From the NCBI RefSeq assembly GCF_000321225.1, contig NW_004450465.1, positions 1,556,329 through 1,620,328 on the forward strand: a DNA stretch of 64,000 bases, read 5' to 3'. This stretch comes from Odobenus rosmarus divergens. Lineage: Eukaryota > Chordata > Mammalia > Carnivora > Odobenidae. A program made the position numbers and the translations under genes. Under the pieces are notes generated by a model. The model saw only the letters and a program-made list of their open reading frames with translations, had not been told where the DNA came from and searched no databases. Positions 1 to 11,478 of this stretch are shown here, one piece after another (the stretch's first letter is position 1; each line of letters opens with the position of its first letter).

Positions 1-130
1 GTGTTCATTCATTTGTTCATTTGTTCGTTCATTCACTGAACAGTCATACCCTATGTACCCCTAGGCACTGGAAATACGATGATGAGCAAAACAAGATATA
101 CCTATTCTCACGGAGCTTACCAGCGAAAAG
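1..130 (+). repeat. TTCATT-rich ancient interspersed repeat
   Basis: Starts with imperfect TTCATT/TTGTTCAT units (1-36) and continues with an 'aggcactggaaatacgatgatgagcaaaacaag' type stretch ending near 'cggagcttac'. This matches the order of a very common old mammalian repeat (repeated TTCATT, 'ccaggcactg', 'ggatacag...gaacaaaac', 'ggagcttac'). I do not recall its family name. Cut at the left by the window edge. Confidence 0.5.
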
Positions 131-324
131 GTAACCAGACTTTCATCAAATTTCTTATAGTACAAATGGTGGCAGTGCCTGTGTGCTTGCTGTCAGCCTT
201 CCTATGTTCCATCTACTTCCATTTCTCCTGGTGCTTCCCTGATGATCATCCTAAGGGCTCCAACTCTTTGAGGGCTTACTATGTGTCAGACACTACTAAA
301 AACTGTACTTCCATTATCTCATTG

Positions 325-470
325 AATCTTTGAACAAACCTTATAAAATGAGTGTGATTATCCCTGCTCTGAGTTGAGGGAATCAGATCCAAAGATGTTA
401 AAATTTTACCCAAGGTCACACAGCTTGGAAGGATTGAGATCCAAGCCTCTTAGATTTCAAAGCTGCCTAT
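325..470 (+). repeat. MIR SINE, degenerate
   Basis: Contains the MIR core 'cccaaggtcacacagct' at about 408-424 followed by 'gagatccaagcc', preceded by a degenerate 'aaccttataaaatgag...attatccc' arm. MIRs are tRNA-derived SINEs inactive since early mammals. No target-site duplication is visible. Confidence 0.75.
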
Positions 471-2479
471 TTCTTGAAGATCCAGGTGTAGCTTAAGGAT
501 TTCAGAAGAAACATTTTGTTACTACCTCCATTAGAATAATGAGGAAATGTTGCAGATGGATAAAGTTTTAAAAGCTTTCTTTTGTGGCTATCAACTAGGT
601 AATCCTGCTAAATGACAATTATACCTTTATTTCTCCTTGGCCAACAAATGAAAAAATTTGTAACACCAAAAATCAAAACAAATGCATTCTCTACTTAAGC
701 CATATATAATTTTTTATTTATACTCTGAAACATCAACTTCCTTCCACCTGAGGCTCCCTGAGAAAGCTGATCTAAAGAAAGACCTGGCATTTGCTCCAAA
801 ATGCTGATTCCCTGGTACCTTTTCTCTCCCTTTCCACCAAATGCCCAATTTCAAAGGCCACCACCAACAGGATTTGGCAGGAGATTCTCCTGAGAACTTA
901 AGAACCCTCCTGCAGAATTGCCGCTCAACCCAATCCTCCCCAAGGTGACCCAGCAAAGGAGGGGAGACCTGCCACAGTGTGCTGACAGTTTCCATGGCTT
1001 CTTTTAAGGAACAGCTGGGCCATAATAGAAGGTTACTCAGGGATACCCATAGGTTTGACAGGAGCCCATATTTTAAACGGGGAGGATACTAAATCCATCC
1101 AATTCCTGGAATGTTACTACTCTCTCAGGAACCCAAGAGAAGTTTCTGATGCTGATCTATAAATCTCCCTGGCCTAAAATACCCCAAATTAGTTTCTGTG
1201 CCATGGGAACATAAAAATGATATGGCTTTCTTCTTTGACATGTCAGTTAATAAAGAGTGGGAGGTGGGGCCCGGATGTTGCCTGACAGGTTTCTGAAGGG
1301 TTTACTCGTTAAAAATGGGAAGCACTTTAATTACCTGTTTGGTTTTTTGTTATATGTGTGTGTTATATGTATAAAAAAAAAAAAAAACAGGTCCTATGGA
1401 CACTCAGGAAATTATATCATTAATTATGCCTGTCAGAACACTATGTGGCCTAAAGTAAATGGAAATTTCATAGGGTTTCTTTTTTCTTTTATTTCTAGTT
1501 TTTAAAATGTTTTTAAAATATTGTTTTCATAATATTTCCACAGAGTCTACTATAAGTACTTGATTAATGAATAGAGTGGATTTTTGTCATAGAAAATCCA
1601 GCAAAATAACAGCAAAATCAGTGTCTTTGACTTTGGAATTTGTTAATTGATGACTTGCTTAACAGAAAATTTACTTCCCCAAAGTATGTTACTTAACCTA
1701 ATAGTAATGTTAATTTGCATTCCTAACATACAGTAGCCATGGGAGAATGGGTGCCTAAATGGTATACGGAGAGAGGTGGTGGGTTGGGATCATGGAACCC
1801 GGAAGGCATCCCCCACTAAATCTGGGAAACAGGACTGCCACTCTCCTGTGGCACATTATGCCCTTGATGTAAAAATCCACTGGTTTTTGGAGCCAGGAAG
1901 GATTGCTAGCACAATACAATTCAGGCATCTCTGAACTAATAGAGATGCCCTTCCTGGGCAATGCAGAGAAGAACATTCTGGTTTGGGGCCATATACTGCC
2001 TAGTTGTCCCAGATGCTAGCTCCCATTCGGCCCTATTGGGTTGGAAAGTCAAGCGTATGGCCCCTGCGTCTCTGAATGATAAAGTCTATAACAGCGGCTT
2101 GGAAAAGGACCCCCACCCCATGTATTCAATCTAGAACCAGTCTGTGGGGAGCCTTCAAGGAAGCAGTCATTGAGATTCTTAGAACAACTCAAAGAAAAGA
2201 AGGAATAATTAGAGCCCTGGTGGCCTGGAGAGAAGAAAACTTTAGCCAATATACTCTAAAGCCAACAAGATCCTTCTAAATGCTCCACAGGGCTCTCACC
2301 TCCTTCATGGCTCAGTAGTTAACATCCATGGTCACTGCCATTCTTATCAGAGGGTTCAGCATGCAAAGCATTCATAAATATCTCCATCCATGAGTCTGTG
2401 TATGAATAAAGAGGGTGCCCTCCAACACTGGTATGGCTTCGAAGAATGGATGAGACCCTCAAATGCACCTCAAGTGGGG
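471..2479. other. Unique sequence, no gene recognised
   Basis: No recognised coding or repeat feature. An A-run of about 16 sits at 1372-1387, but there is no coding similarity upstream and no flanking duplication that would mark a processed retrocopy. Open frames are under 100 codons and show no recognisable motif. Confidence 0.6.
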
Positions 2480-2915
2480 GAAAATAAATTAATGCAAACT
2501 TCTTGGAAACCTACTTGGCATAATGTATAAAAATGTTCACTCCAAGTGAGCAATTTCCTCACTAGAAATCTACCTTAAGGAAATAATCAGAGATGGAAAA
2601 ACAAATTTATATTCAGGAATGTTTATCTCTGAATTATCATAATAAAAAAATTGAAAACAAACTAAATATTAACAATAGGAGACTAGTCAAATACATTCTG
2701 AAACATCTATACTGTGGCATTTAAAAACTGTTAAAAGTAATGTTTTTGAAAAATACTTAATGGCATGGAAAAATGTCCATGTCAATGATGACTGAGTTAT
2801 TGGATTATGGTGATTTTTATTTTCTTTTATACAGTTGTGCTTTTCAAATTTTCTACAATTAGCAGGAATTATTTATATTCAGGAAAAAATACATTATAGA
2901 ACAAAAAGAAAGAAA
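2480..2915 (+). mobile_element. Old LINE-1 3' end (L1ME/L1M type)
   Basis: Follows the characteristic order of an old L1 ORF2 C-terminus and 3' UTR: 'aatttcctcactagaaat', 'attgaaaacaaactaaat', 'aacaataggagactagtcaaatac', 'taatggcatggaaaaatg', 'ggtgatttttattttctttt', 'caaattttctacaat', ending in an A-rich tail near 2886-2910. The reading frame is fully decayed. The exact subfamily was not determined. Confidence 0.7.
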
Positions 2916-4689
2916 GAAGGTTGTGCCTAACCTCCGACCAAACAATGATTCAGTCTCCATATGCTTCTCCAGGACACATGGAGGACCCTTTTGTATTTGA
3001 ATGGAAGGACATCACCCATTCACATTGGAGAGCTGACCTTAGTGCAATTTTGTAGCTCCTCTTAGACTCAGGCAGCCTATTCCAGGGGAACTTAAGAAGG
3101 CATCCTACACATACTACAGCCAGCAAACTGTAGACGAACCAAAGTTTGTGCAGAGACTGGAACCTTGGCAGCCAAGCTCAGAAGGGCTGGTTTTCCTCCT
3201 GAGTTCTTTAATGGCCACCTAGCAAAGGTCACACCAATACTGATGGTGGCCTTGGACTCAGGGCAGGACACTAGTCATTAAAACAGAGCCAACTGTCCCA
3301 CAGCACTTGTCGCCAGTATAATTGGTGTCTTGCTTTCCCATGCCCTTATTCCAGGAAAAAATTATTTGGTTGGGTTTGGGGTTTTTGTAAACTACAGTGA
3401 CCCTTCTAACAAAGGTCCATATCCTCCTCCTCTTTAGTAAACTCAATATATATTCATCAAGAGGCAATTTTTCCCGTACCACCCTCTGAATATACATCAG
3501 GGCTATGTCAGTCACATCACAGGGGGGGTACATAGAAGAAAAAACTTCTGAAACATAAAAAAAGCTCCGTCTCTATCCAAATCCCAGGCAGACTTTGCCA
3601 AACACTTTCCCCTGAAATTGTCAAGGCCACGTGTTTGAACAGGAAATTTAATCCACATGTTTCTGATTCATATGTACACTTAATGCATCAAAATATCATC
3701 TCTTTGAAGTCCAAATGGCCTTTTTATAGACTTCCTTAGGAATGGAAAGTTGTGCTTGGCCAAGAACTAACAAATTTGAACCCTCCAAAGTCCAAGTTCT
3801 TTTCAAAGTTCCCAACTCAGGAGATTGAACCAGGATCTGAAATACACCCTCCATCCCCCTAGCCACCCCAATATGACTGGAAATCTTGGGATACTTAATT
3901 CCATCATGCCTTCTCAATCTTGATCATATACTTTCATGGAGATTTCCAGTGAAAAAAGTTAAGAGTGAACTCTCAGTGAATTACCACAATAATACCGCAG
4001 GAAGAAAGGCCAGCCCTCCTCCCCTTCCAGGAACCTGAGGAGGGAAATCAAGTGATTGTCCAGGAGTGATAGAGCAATTAGGGGCAGAGCCAACCATTTG
4101 GTCTCAACTGCAGACCAGGGGTGGGATCCCAGGATTTCTCTGGGAACCCTGATGGTATAACATCACAGTTGGAATATTTGGATTCAGAGCTTCCATAATT
4201 CTATTCCCAAATGCCCCATTGCAAATACTGGTCCAAACCTCATGCTAAAAGGGGAGGACTGTAAGCCCATGTAGCCTCTTTAAATCTCTTATCTGAAGAT
4301 GATTTGAAACATAAATCGATGCTGTCCAAACTGGAAGTGGGGAAGAACATTGGGATAGATGGGAAAGAATTAGTCATTTCATGCATGCAATATTTCCATC
4401 AAGCTGAGCCCTCCCCACCAGCTGCACCTCAAGTCGCCCATGGCCTGTGGGCCAGGGGAGGATGGGGCTATCAGAGTTAAACAGAGAGGATCCACTCTGC
4501 CTCTGAACTCCTCTCCAGACAACAGGTCCCTTGACAGCAAGTCTCTAATTAATTCATTGTCATTTCCACGGCAGCACTTGCTGTTATGGTGATTAATAAA
4601 CTTATATTGAATAAATTAAGAGTGCATACATGAATTCTCACCTCAAGGTATGCTTCTGAGACACTGGCCTAAGATAGATCAAGGGATTT
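2916..4689. other. Unique sequence; one AT-rich conserved-looking block
   Basis: No gene or clear repeat. At 4546-4625 an AT-rich block contains TAATTA and ATTAATAA motifs with complex non-repetitive sequence between them, which looks like a conserved non-coding element. That is an impression, not a demonstration. Confidence 0.5.
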
Positions 4690-4966
4690 TTCATAACATA
4701 GAGGAAATAAATGTATTCCAGCCAGAAGGAACAGCAAGTACAAAGGCTCGGAAGTGAGAAAGGAAAGGCTTGGAGGATGGTGGACTGTGACCTGGGCATG
4801 GGCTGAGTTGGGGGATTAGTATAGGACAACCAGATTCTGAAGGACCCACATTCAGTAATTTGTACACTGGCCCATAGGCAGTGGGAAGCCAAGGAAGTCT
4901 GTAAGCAGGAGACAGGTAAGGAGTGATAAGTTCAGATCTAAGTTTTAGAAAGGTATCTTTGGCCTC
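4690..4966 (+). repeat. Ancient interspersed repeat, internal part
   Basis: Carries 'tattccagccagaaggaacagcaag', 'acaaaggctcggaa' and 'gcagtgggaagccaaggaag', in the order seen in a widespread old mammalian repeat. It is the same family as 16525-17010 and probably the same as the TTCATT-type heads at 1-130, 13490, 22920, 37648 and 45755. It abuts the MaLR LTR that follows. Family name not recalled. Confidence 0.5.
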
Positions 4967-5281
4967 TGTTATGGATTGAATGTTCTGAATGTTCTCCCCC
5001 AAAACACACCCAAATTCATATGTTGAAGCCCTAATACCCATTGTGATGATGTCTGGAGTTGGGAGGTAATTAGAGTTAGATGAGGTCATGAGGGTAGAGC
5101 TCCCATGATGGGACACCAGAGAGTGTTCTCTCTTTATCTCTCTGCCATGTGAATACACAGTGAGAAGGCAGCGACTGCAGGCCAGGAAGAGGGCTCTCAC
5201 AGGAACCCGACTATGCTGGCACCCTGATCTCAGACTTCCAGCCTCCCCAAATGGGAGAAAATAAACTTCTGCTGTTTAAAC
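4967..5281 (+). mobile_element. MaLR solo LTR (MLT1/MST type), 3' truncated
   Basis: Begins TGTTATGGATTGAATGTT, continues with 'cccaaattcatatgttgaa', 'ggaggtaattagagttag', 'gatgaggtcatgagggt', 'ctctctgccatgtgaatac', 'tctcagacttccagcctcc' and ends at 'aataaacttctgctgttt'. This is the order of an ERVL-MaLR LTR. The last roughly 40 bases, including the terminal CA, are missing where a purine microsatellite begins. There is no internal retroviral region. A 169-codon open frame on the opposite strand (4691-5200) is accidental. Confidence 0.85.
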
Positions 5282-5362
5282 TCAAGGAAGGAAGGAAAGA
5301 ACTAACAAAAAGAGACAGGGAGGGAGGGACCGAGGGAGGGAGGGAAGGAAGGGAAAGAAAAC
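5282..5362 (+). repeat. Purine microsatellite (GGAA)n/(GGGA)n
   Basis: Interrupted tandem runs of GGAA and GGGA with a short non-repeat break near 5300-5315. It lies at the broken 3' end of the MaLR LTR, so it may have grown from the LTR's A-rich end or caused the truncation. Confidence 0.9.
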
Positions 5363-6761
5363 TGAGTGTGCATATTTAAAATAAAATTTAATGTACCCTT
5401 CTATCGTGCCTTTGAACATCCCTTCTACCTCCCTTCACTCACTTGTACTTCCAAAATTTAACTGCAGAAAGAATTATCAGCACTATCTCCCCAATGTACC
5501 CACTATTAAGCATTATTTAGTAAAAATAAATCAAATCTGTACCTTAAACAATTTGCCTGCCCTCTATCATTAATCTTTTCAAGTGGGCGGATGAATGGTC
5601 ATTTGCAAATGGGCATAAAACTCAGAGAATGTAGACTGCAAATTCAGTTAAGCTTGCCTTCTTAAGATAATAACTGAAAATGTTTATCAACACAAAGATA
5701 ATGTACCTAAAAATATCCAGTCATGTCTACATTAGAGAGTAAAAAGAAACTGTGGCTTATTATTTCCATCCTTTTTAGGCTTTCTCATGAGTTTCACCAA
5801 TCAAAACCATAATGGTCCACACTTAAGTATAAAAAGCAACATTGATTTCAAATTGTTTTTAGAGAACTGCTCATCAAAACTCTGTCAACCCTGAGGATTG
5901 ACATGGAAGACATAAGGACTCCTCACCTTTCAGCTTCCCTGGTAGAATACACACTTCTGAGTTTTTAGTGAGCCAAAAAATGGAATAAACTAACCAGGCC
6001 ACCATTTCTCCCTCAAATGGGATATATTGCCATAACTACTAAGTGCTTTAGAGAACCTAGTTAATGTGCTGCTTCTGTTATCCAGATGGGAAAACTGAAA
6101 CAGGTGGACTATTATATAATATGCCAACAAGCTGGATTTAGAATTTGAAGGTCAGCATCTCCTGTCTATGGCTTAAACCTCTGAGTAGTATCATATCCCA
6201 AAAGCTCTTCCTTCCTCTTAGCCTCATGGGACAGTAAGGGACCTTAGGGATGATCCGATTCAATGGCTTTTCAAAAAATGCTTAGCAGCCAGTCCTTTCT
6301 ATCATCAAAATCTTATGCAAATGGCCTGTATATAAAGTCCATACTCTTGCAGGGACTCTGGCTGAAGATCAAGTAGTGGGGTTCTGAGAGCACCCTCTCT
6401 ATTTGATCCTGAAAGGACCCAAAGACTGACCAGTACTCCTCAAAGCACAGGTTGAAAACCTGTGACACCATTCATTCCTCCAAGTCCAAAAAGGTAAAAT
6501 GACCAGCCTAGAGTCTTTAAGCTAATGACAGAACCCAGCCTAAACCCCAGGTGACCTAACTTTCTGTTGAGTGCTATGCCCACTATCTTACACTGAAATC
6601 TCCTAGCAAGAGATTTATTTTCTAAATCAGCAACCCCATGATTACTACAACATAAACATATGGAAGAAAGAAATGTATAAAAGAAAGAAACGTATGGAAG
6701 AAAGAACCTTCTTGGATCAAGATATAATTATAAATGGGGAGTAGCGTAATAGTTTAGATCA
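5363..6761. other. Mostly unique sequence
   Basis: No gene recognised. A weak MIR-like stretch may be present at about 6440-6570 ('tccaaaaaggtaaaatgacc', 'acagaacccagcctaaacc'). A small direct duplication of 'tatggaagaaagaa' occurs at 6659-6710. Confidence 0.45.
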
Positions 6762-7085
6762 GGAATTGGCACACATTTTCTGTAAAGGGCCAGAGAGTAA
6801 ATAGTTTAGGCTTTGCCATACAGTTTCTGTTGCATGTATTCAACTTTCATTGTAGTCACAAAAATACGTAAATGAATATGCATGGCCATATTCCAATAAA
6901 ACTTTATTTATGGATTCTAAAATGTGCATTTCATATAATTCCACGTGTCACAAAATACTATTCTTCTTTTAATGATTTTCCCCAAACATTTAAAAATGTA
7001 ATAACCATTACTAGTTCATAGCCTACAGAAAAACAGGCAGAGGGCCAGATTTGGCCCATGAGTTGAAGTTTGCTGACCTCAATCT
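6762..7085 (+). mobile_element. Non-autonomous hAT-type DNA transposon
   Basis: Contains 'tctgtaaagggccagagag', 'aaatagtttaggctttgcc', 'ttccaataaaactttattta' and 'gggccagatttggcccatgag', ending 'gtttgctgacctc'. This is the order of a well-known hAT-Charlie class mammalian element. It carries the longer internal segment ('cgtgtcacaaaatactattc') of the long form. The degraded ends 'caggaattggcacac' and 'gaagtttgctgacctc' are the remnants of the terminal inverted repeats. I do not recall the exact MER number. Confidence 0.75.
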
Positions 7086-7557
7086 AAAAGAAAACTTTGC
7101 TCTACAAAATGCTTAGGCAGGATTTAATACGATGCACAGGTTCTTTACATGCTTAGCACATAATTCTTAGACAAGCTCAGACAATGTAGTTACTCCTTAA
7201 GCATTAGTATCTGGGTTGCCTTTTATTCAAGTCCTTAAGGCCTACCAGAACCCCACTGTGGAAAAAAAAAGTCTCCTTGCCTTAGACTGGGAACCAGCAG
7301 GATCAGTGCCTTGTTAAGGGTCATGGTGGGAGCTAGTGAACTGATGGAGGAGGGTCTGTGGTTCACCTGGAGGAAGAAAGGTAAAGGCCCCCACCCTGGT
7401 GTCAAGATCCCACATATCTGATCCTAGAACTAATTCAAGCAGATCAACTGAAGACGTGTCTCATTTCACTCAAGATTACGTGTGATCCTAGGAGCCTGGA
7501 AGTCACTTATTTGGCTCTTAAGTTAGAATCATTAATTCACTGGTTGGCATGCTTAAC

Positions 7558-7754
7558 ACTATCATGCGCGGGGCACCTGGGTGGCTCAGTCGGTTGGGCA
7601 TCTGCCTTTGGCTCAGGTCATGATCCCAGGGTCCTGGGATCGAGCCCCACATCTGGCTCCTTGCTCAGCGGGGAGCCTGCTTCTCCCTCTCCCCCTTGCT
7701 CTTGTTCTCTCTCAAATAAATAAATAAAATATTAAAAAAAAAACTATCATGCGC
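7558..7754 (+). mobile_element. Can-SINE (SINEC) with 12-bp TSD
   Basis: Body 7570-7742: tRNA-derived head 'ggggcacctgggtggctcag', then 'cccagggtcctgggatcgag', a CT-rich stretch and an AATAAATAAATAAAAT tail. A perfect 12-bp target-site duplication, ACTATCATGCGC, flanks it at 7558-7569 and 7743-7754. It was mobilised by L1. The open frame 7511-7723 that runs through it is an artefact. Confidence 0.97.
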
Positions 7755-8293
7755 AAATAAGGGAATATTGACGTGCTATATTCCCTCTTCTAGGAACTGG
7801 ATTAGTTTTTCCCAAGGAAACAATTTTAAGAATAACTAGTAGTGTCAGCATTACATTACACAAGCATAATTCATGGAATTTAGCCATAAAGTGACTTATT
7901 CAGTGGAGCTTAATTGGTGGATACCCCTGGGTGAAAATCTGAGCAGTCTCATTACTTTTCTGATAACCTTTAAGAAATATGAATATTCCAATCCATTAGT
8001 TAAAATATCTAATCCCATGTAAACTTCAGTCTTGCTCTAAAGTTACAACTTCTTCCCTGCCTTTCACCCTGACCCCGAGTGAGGGCCTATTTTACACAAG
8101 AAGCCTAAGGTCAGGAAATGGGCTAAAGTCATTTCTTCCCTCTCCACGGCCCAGTACTTGCTAATCGCACTTTCTGATGCCTCTGAATCTGAAGTCATGG
8201 AAGAAGTAAAGGAAATAGGGTGGATACATTCTTACTTAACTGATATAATTTTGATACTTCAGCACTGCCACTTTCAGGACCTGGCAAATGTCT
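7755..8293. other. Unique sequence, no feature
   Basis: Nothing recognisable on either strand between the two SINEs. Confidence 0.5.
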
Positions 8294-8537
8294 AAAGATG
8301 AATCTCTTGGGGCGCCTGGGTGGCTCAGTTGGTTGAGCGACTGCCTTCGGCTCGGGTCATGATCCTGGAGTCCCGGGATCGAGTCCCATATCGGGCTCCT
8401 TGCTCAGCAGGGAGTCTGCTTCTCCCTCTGACCCTCTTCCCTCTCGTGCTCTCTATCTCTCATTCTCTCTCTCAAATAAAATAAAATCTTAGAAAAAAAA
8501 AAGGATATGAATAAAAAAAAAAAAGATAAATCTCTTG
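8294..8537 (+). mobile_element. Can-SINE with 16-bp TSD and compound tail
   Basis: Body 8310-8521, starting 'ggggcgcctgggtggctcag'. Target-site duplications at 8294-8309 (AAAGATGAATCTCTTG) and 8522-8537 (AAAGATAAATCTCTTG) match at 15 of 16. The tail is unusual: an A-run, then 'ggatatgaat', then a second A-run. This suggests a short tail insertion or double priming. Confidence 0.97.
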
Positions 8538-9429
8538 TGGGCACTTTTCTGCATGCTTTGGAGATGCTCCATAACCGTGGATCTGCCACCAGCACAATGC
8601 ATTTCTATTCCAGCTGGTGGATTCTCCTTCTTTAGCCCTAAAAAACCCAGCTGTACCTCCAGGTTGTCTGCTGAGGTCTGAATACCCTTCCATGAGACCT
8701 TTCAGACATGACTTAAAGAGACCCTGCACCAGCTCTCTTGCTGCAACCCCCGTCACCTGCCCCAACAACTCTGAAAGGGCAGATCAATCCCCTGCACAGC
8801 ACTCTCTCCTTTACTCCACAGCTCAAAGCAACCAGCTAGTCCATGTCTTGCTTTTTGGACTGTCCAGTGATGTCAGAAATAAGCTCAAAGGGACACACAA
8901 CTCCATCGGAGACCTAGAAGCTGCTTTCTCTTTATTTGAAGAGAATGGGAAACAACTCCTTTGGGGAATCCTTTGGGTTGGAACCCACTCTCCCCAAAAA
9001 TGCTCTCCACAAATCCCCTTTCAAAAGTACTCCTCTCCTCAACCCTTTTATGCCCTCAATATGGATGAGGGGTTCAAGGTTTTAAGTTTTCAGTCACTTG
9101 CTTTATAACTCCTGTTCTTACCGTTCAGTTTGGGATGTTATTTCTGCTGTTCCTGGGCAGCAACAGAAACTTCACTGGAACCTACTGTAGTCATCTACGT
9201 CGCAGTCGTTATGAGAACAGTTTGGAGAAGCACACCTCTGATGCAGTGTAACAAGACCACAGTGCTAACAGCATGTGCTGTAAAACCTGGCTGCCACCAA
9301 CAGCACTGGCCCCATGGCAAAGTTTCTGCAGCATCAAGGCCCTGCTTCTCCTGACTCACATCCCACTAAAGTACCCCCGTGGCCAGTGGAACAGTCAGTC
9401 ATTGCCCTGAGCAAATGATAAGCTTCATT
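8538..9429. other. Unrecognised region with a 163-codon open frame
   Basis: The forward frame 8617-9108 is the longest open stretch on this strand outside L1. Its product is Ser/Pro/Leu-rich with no signal peptide, membrane segment, repeat or motif that I recognise, and there is no promoter or polyadenylation context. I regard it as a chance frame, but the sequence does not fall in a repeat that I know. Confidence 0.4.
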
Positions 9430-9740
9430 TCTCAAAGTATTTGCTCCTGCTGTTCTCTCAATCTGTAATACCCTCTTGCTGCCCATCTAAAACCTTACTG
9501 ATATCCTTCAAGGCCTAGCTGAAATGCCACCACTGCCATAAAGCTTGCCCTCAAAGCCCCTATTTGAATTCTCTTGTGTTCCCTTAGCACTATGTTTTTA
9601 CTTCTTCATAGCCCCAATGTCATTGTCTTGAAGAGCTATTTTAGCCAACTGTTACATGGCTGCCTCCTTCACAAGACAGTGAGTTCTGGAATGGCAGAGA
9701 CTTTGCCTTTCTCTTTGCATACCCCATGTCTCAGCAGCAG
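9430..9740 (+). repeat. L2 LINE 3' end
   Basis: Preserves the order of the L2 3' terminus: 'ttgctcctgctgttctctc', 'atatccttcaaggcctagct', 'aaatgccaccactgccat', 'gaagcttgccctc'-like, 'gtgttcccttagcac', 'gacagtgagttctggaatgg', 'cagagactttgcctttctc'. Old and non-coding. Confidence 0.8.
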
Positions 9741-10509
9741 GGGCCAAGAGCACTGTTCTGCTTATCAAGGCAGAAAGAGGAAAAAAAGAGAAAAAGATCC
9801 CAAGTAACCTCGAGAAGAGCAGGAATCACAGCTCCAGCTCCACAACAGAGTAGTAAGGGGTCTATCCTGAGTGGGACTGCCAGGCAGCCATTCCTACAGT
9901 CCAGGATATGCCCACAGTGCACTAGACAAATAGAGAAACAATTCCCACACTACACTGGATCCTGCCTGTGCTCTGGCCAGAACCCTGGGACCTGGTTTGC
10001 CAGTCTGTGTGCTCTACCTTCCCAGGTTCTTAGAGCTTTAGGGGCTAACACAGAGAGCACTCCTTGTCGCAGGCGCAGATCACTCATAGTGCCTGGACTT
10101 TTGCACCCTTTCTTGTAGGCCCTTAGCCAATATCTGGCTGGTGAGGGAGTAAGAAAGCCCAGCTCCCCTACTTCAAGGCAGCACAAAGCTAAGGTGCAAT
10201 TTAGGCTACAGAGCTCCCTGGGGATTGGGCTGAGTGACTTACCTGGGTGAAATGTCTAGTAAATGGCTGAGATAGGGTTCAACCCAGGCATACTTTACCA
10301 CCATCATAGATGGCTTGTGAGTTTAAGTATTACAACTACCATGTTAGGTTCTGTAGACAAAGGGGGGTAATTCATAGCACTTAGGAAAAATAAAAGGAAA
10401 GCAGAATATTTCTGCATTAAACTATTATATGGAAAATGGGCAGATTAATCCATCTCCAAATTATCTGCACTGTACAGATATTATTTTCCTAGTGAAAAAA
10501 AAAAGAAAA
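9741..10509. other. Unique sequence, no feature
   Basis: Contains two overlapping open frames (9726-10118 forward and 9950-10186 reverse) without recognisable domains. They arise in locally GC-richer sequence and are not supported as genes. Confidence 0.45.
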
Positions 10510-10700
10510 AAGCTTTGAACCCAGAGAGAACTGGTTGGATAAGTTGTTTCATTTCTCCTAGCCTCAGATTTTTCATATATAAGATGGATATAATAACACC
10601 TAACTTGCACTGTTACAGAAAGCATTAAATATAACATATACAAAACCTCTACACAGTGACTAGCACATGGTCACCATTCGATAAATGGCCATTGTATTAG
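10510..10700 (+). repeat. MIR SINE
   Basis: Nearly full-length: 'tttctcctagcctcagattt', 'atatataagatggatataat', 'aacacctaacttgcac', 'cacagtgactagcacatgg' and 'gataaatggccattg' follow the MIR head-to-tail order. Confidence 0.8.
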
Positions 10701-11258
10701 CAGTAAGCCTATAGATCTGGCCTCTGTGATTTGTGTAACACTGAGGCTCACAAGTACAAATACAAAACCCCACCATCCATAATGCTAATCTCTGAATATA
10801 ATAGAGTATTACTGATAAAAGTTAAAACTTTGAAAACTGGCAGAAAGAGTATATACTTGGACCCATATACACTCTGTCTGACATGTCGGGGGTGATCTAT
10901 CTACCAGTGATCAATGACTGTTGGGAAATAAGAATAATTATAACATCATCATGTGAATGATGAACTAGGGAATGAGTCCTTCCCAAGACAGGCTGCAACT
11001 GCAAAGTTTCACACTGACATTTAGCTCACCTTAAAGAAATAATTGTATTTAATAAGGTAGTTGTCACTAGAGGATCAGGGTCTAGAAACTAAGCTTCCAT
11101 CATCTGATGCATAAGATTTATAAGCAAGATCTGTTTGGGGTGAGGAAGTCAGAGAGAGCCCCAAAACTACCCAAAATGTATTATAACTCCAACAAAAGAA
11201 TTTAGATATTGATACCTTAAACTACATTGGAGTCAAATATTGAGTTTATTCTTAGAAT
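10701..11258. other. Unique sequence, no feature
   Basis: Nothing recognised on either strand. Confidence 0.45.
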
Positions 11259-11478
11259 GGCTATGTATAGGGGCGCCTGGGTGGCTCAGTCGTTAAGCGT
11301 CTGCCTTCAGCTCAGGTCATGGTCCCAGGGTCCTGGGATCGAGTCCCACATCAGGCTCCCTGCTCCGTGGGAAGCCTGCTTCTCCCTCCCCTGCTCCCCC
11401 TACTTGTGTTCCCTCTCTCGCTGTGTCTCTCTCTGTCAGATAAATAAATAAAATCTAAAAAAAGAAGGCTATGTATAG
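11259..11478 (+). mobile_element. Can-SINE with perfect 12-bp TSD
   Basis: Body 11271-11466, head 'gggcgcctgggtggctcagt'. The duplication GGCTATGTATAG is exact at 11259-11270 and 11467-11478. The CT-rich region is followed by a 'gataaataaataaaatc' tail. The perfect duplication fits a comparatively young insertion. Confidence 0.97.

Noticed and set aside
1372..1387. A16 run as the tail of a processed pseudogene
   Set aside because: No coding-like sequence upstream and no flanking target-site duplication.
4691..5200. 169-codon reverse open frame
   Set aside because: It overlaps a forward MaLR LTR and an old repeat, and has no recognisable domain. Open frames of this size arise by chance across such repeats.
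8617..9108. 163-codon forward open frame as a possible gene
   Set aside because: No motif, no exon or promoter context, no recognisable similarity. Kept only as a note in the region entry.
9726..10118. 130-codon forward open frame
   Set aside because: Begins inside an L2 3' end and has no domain. Treated as chance.
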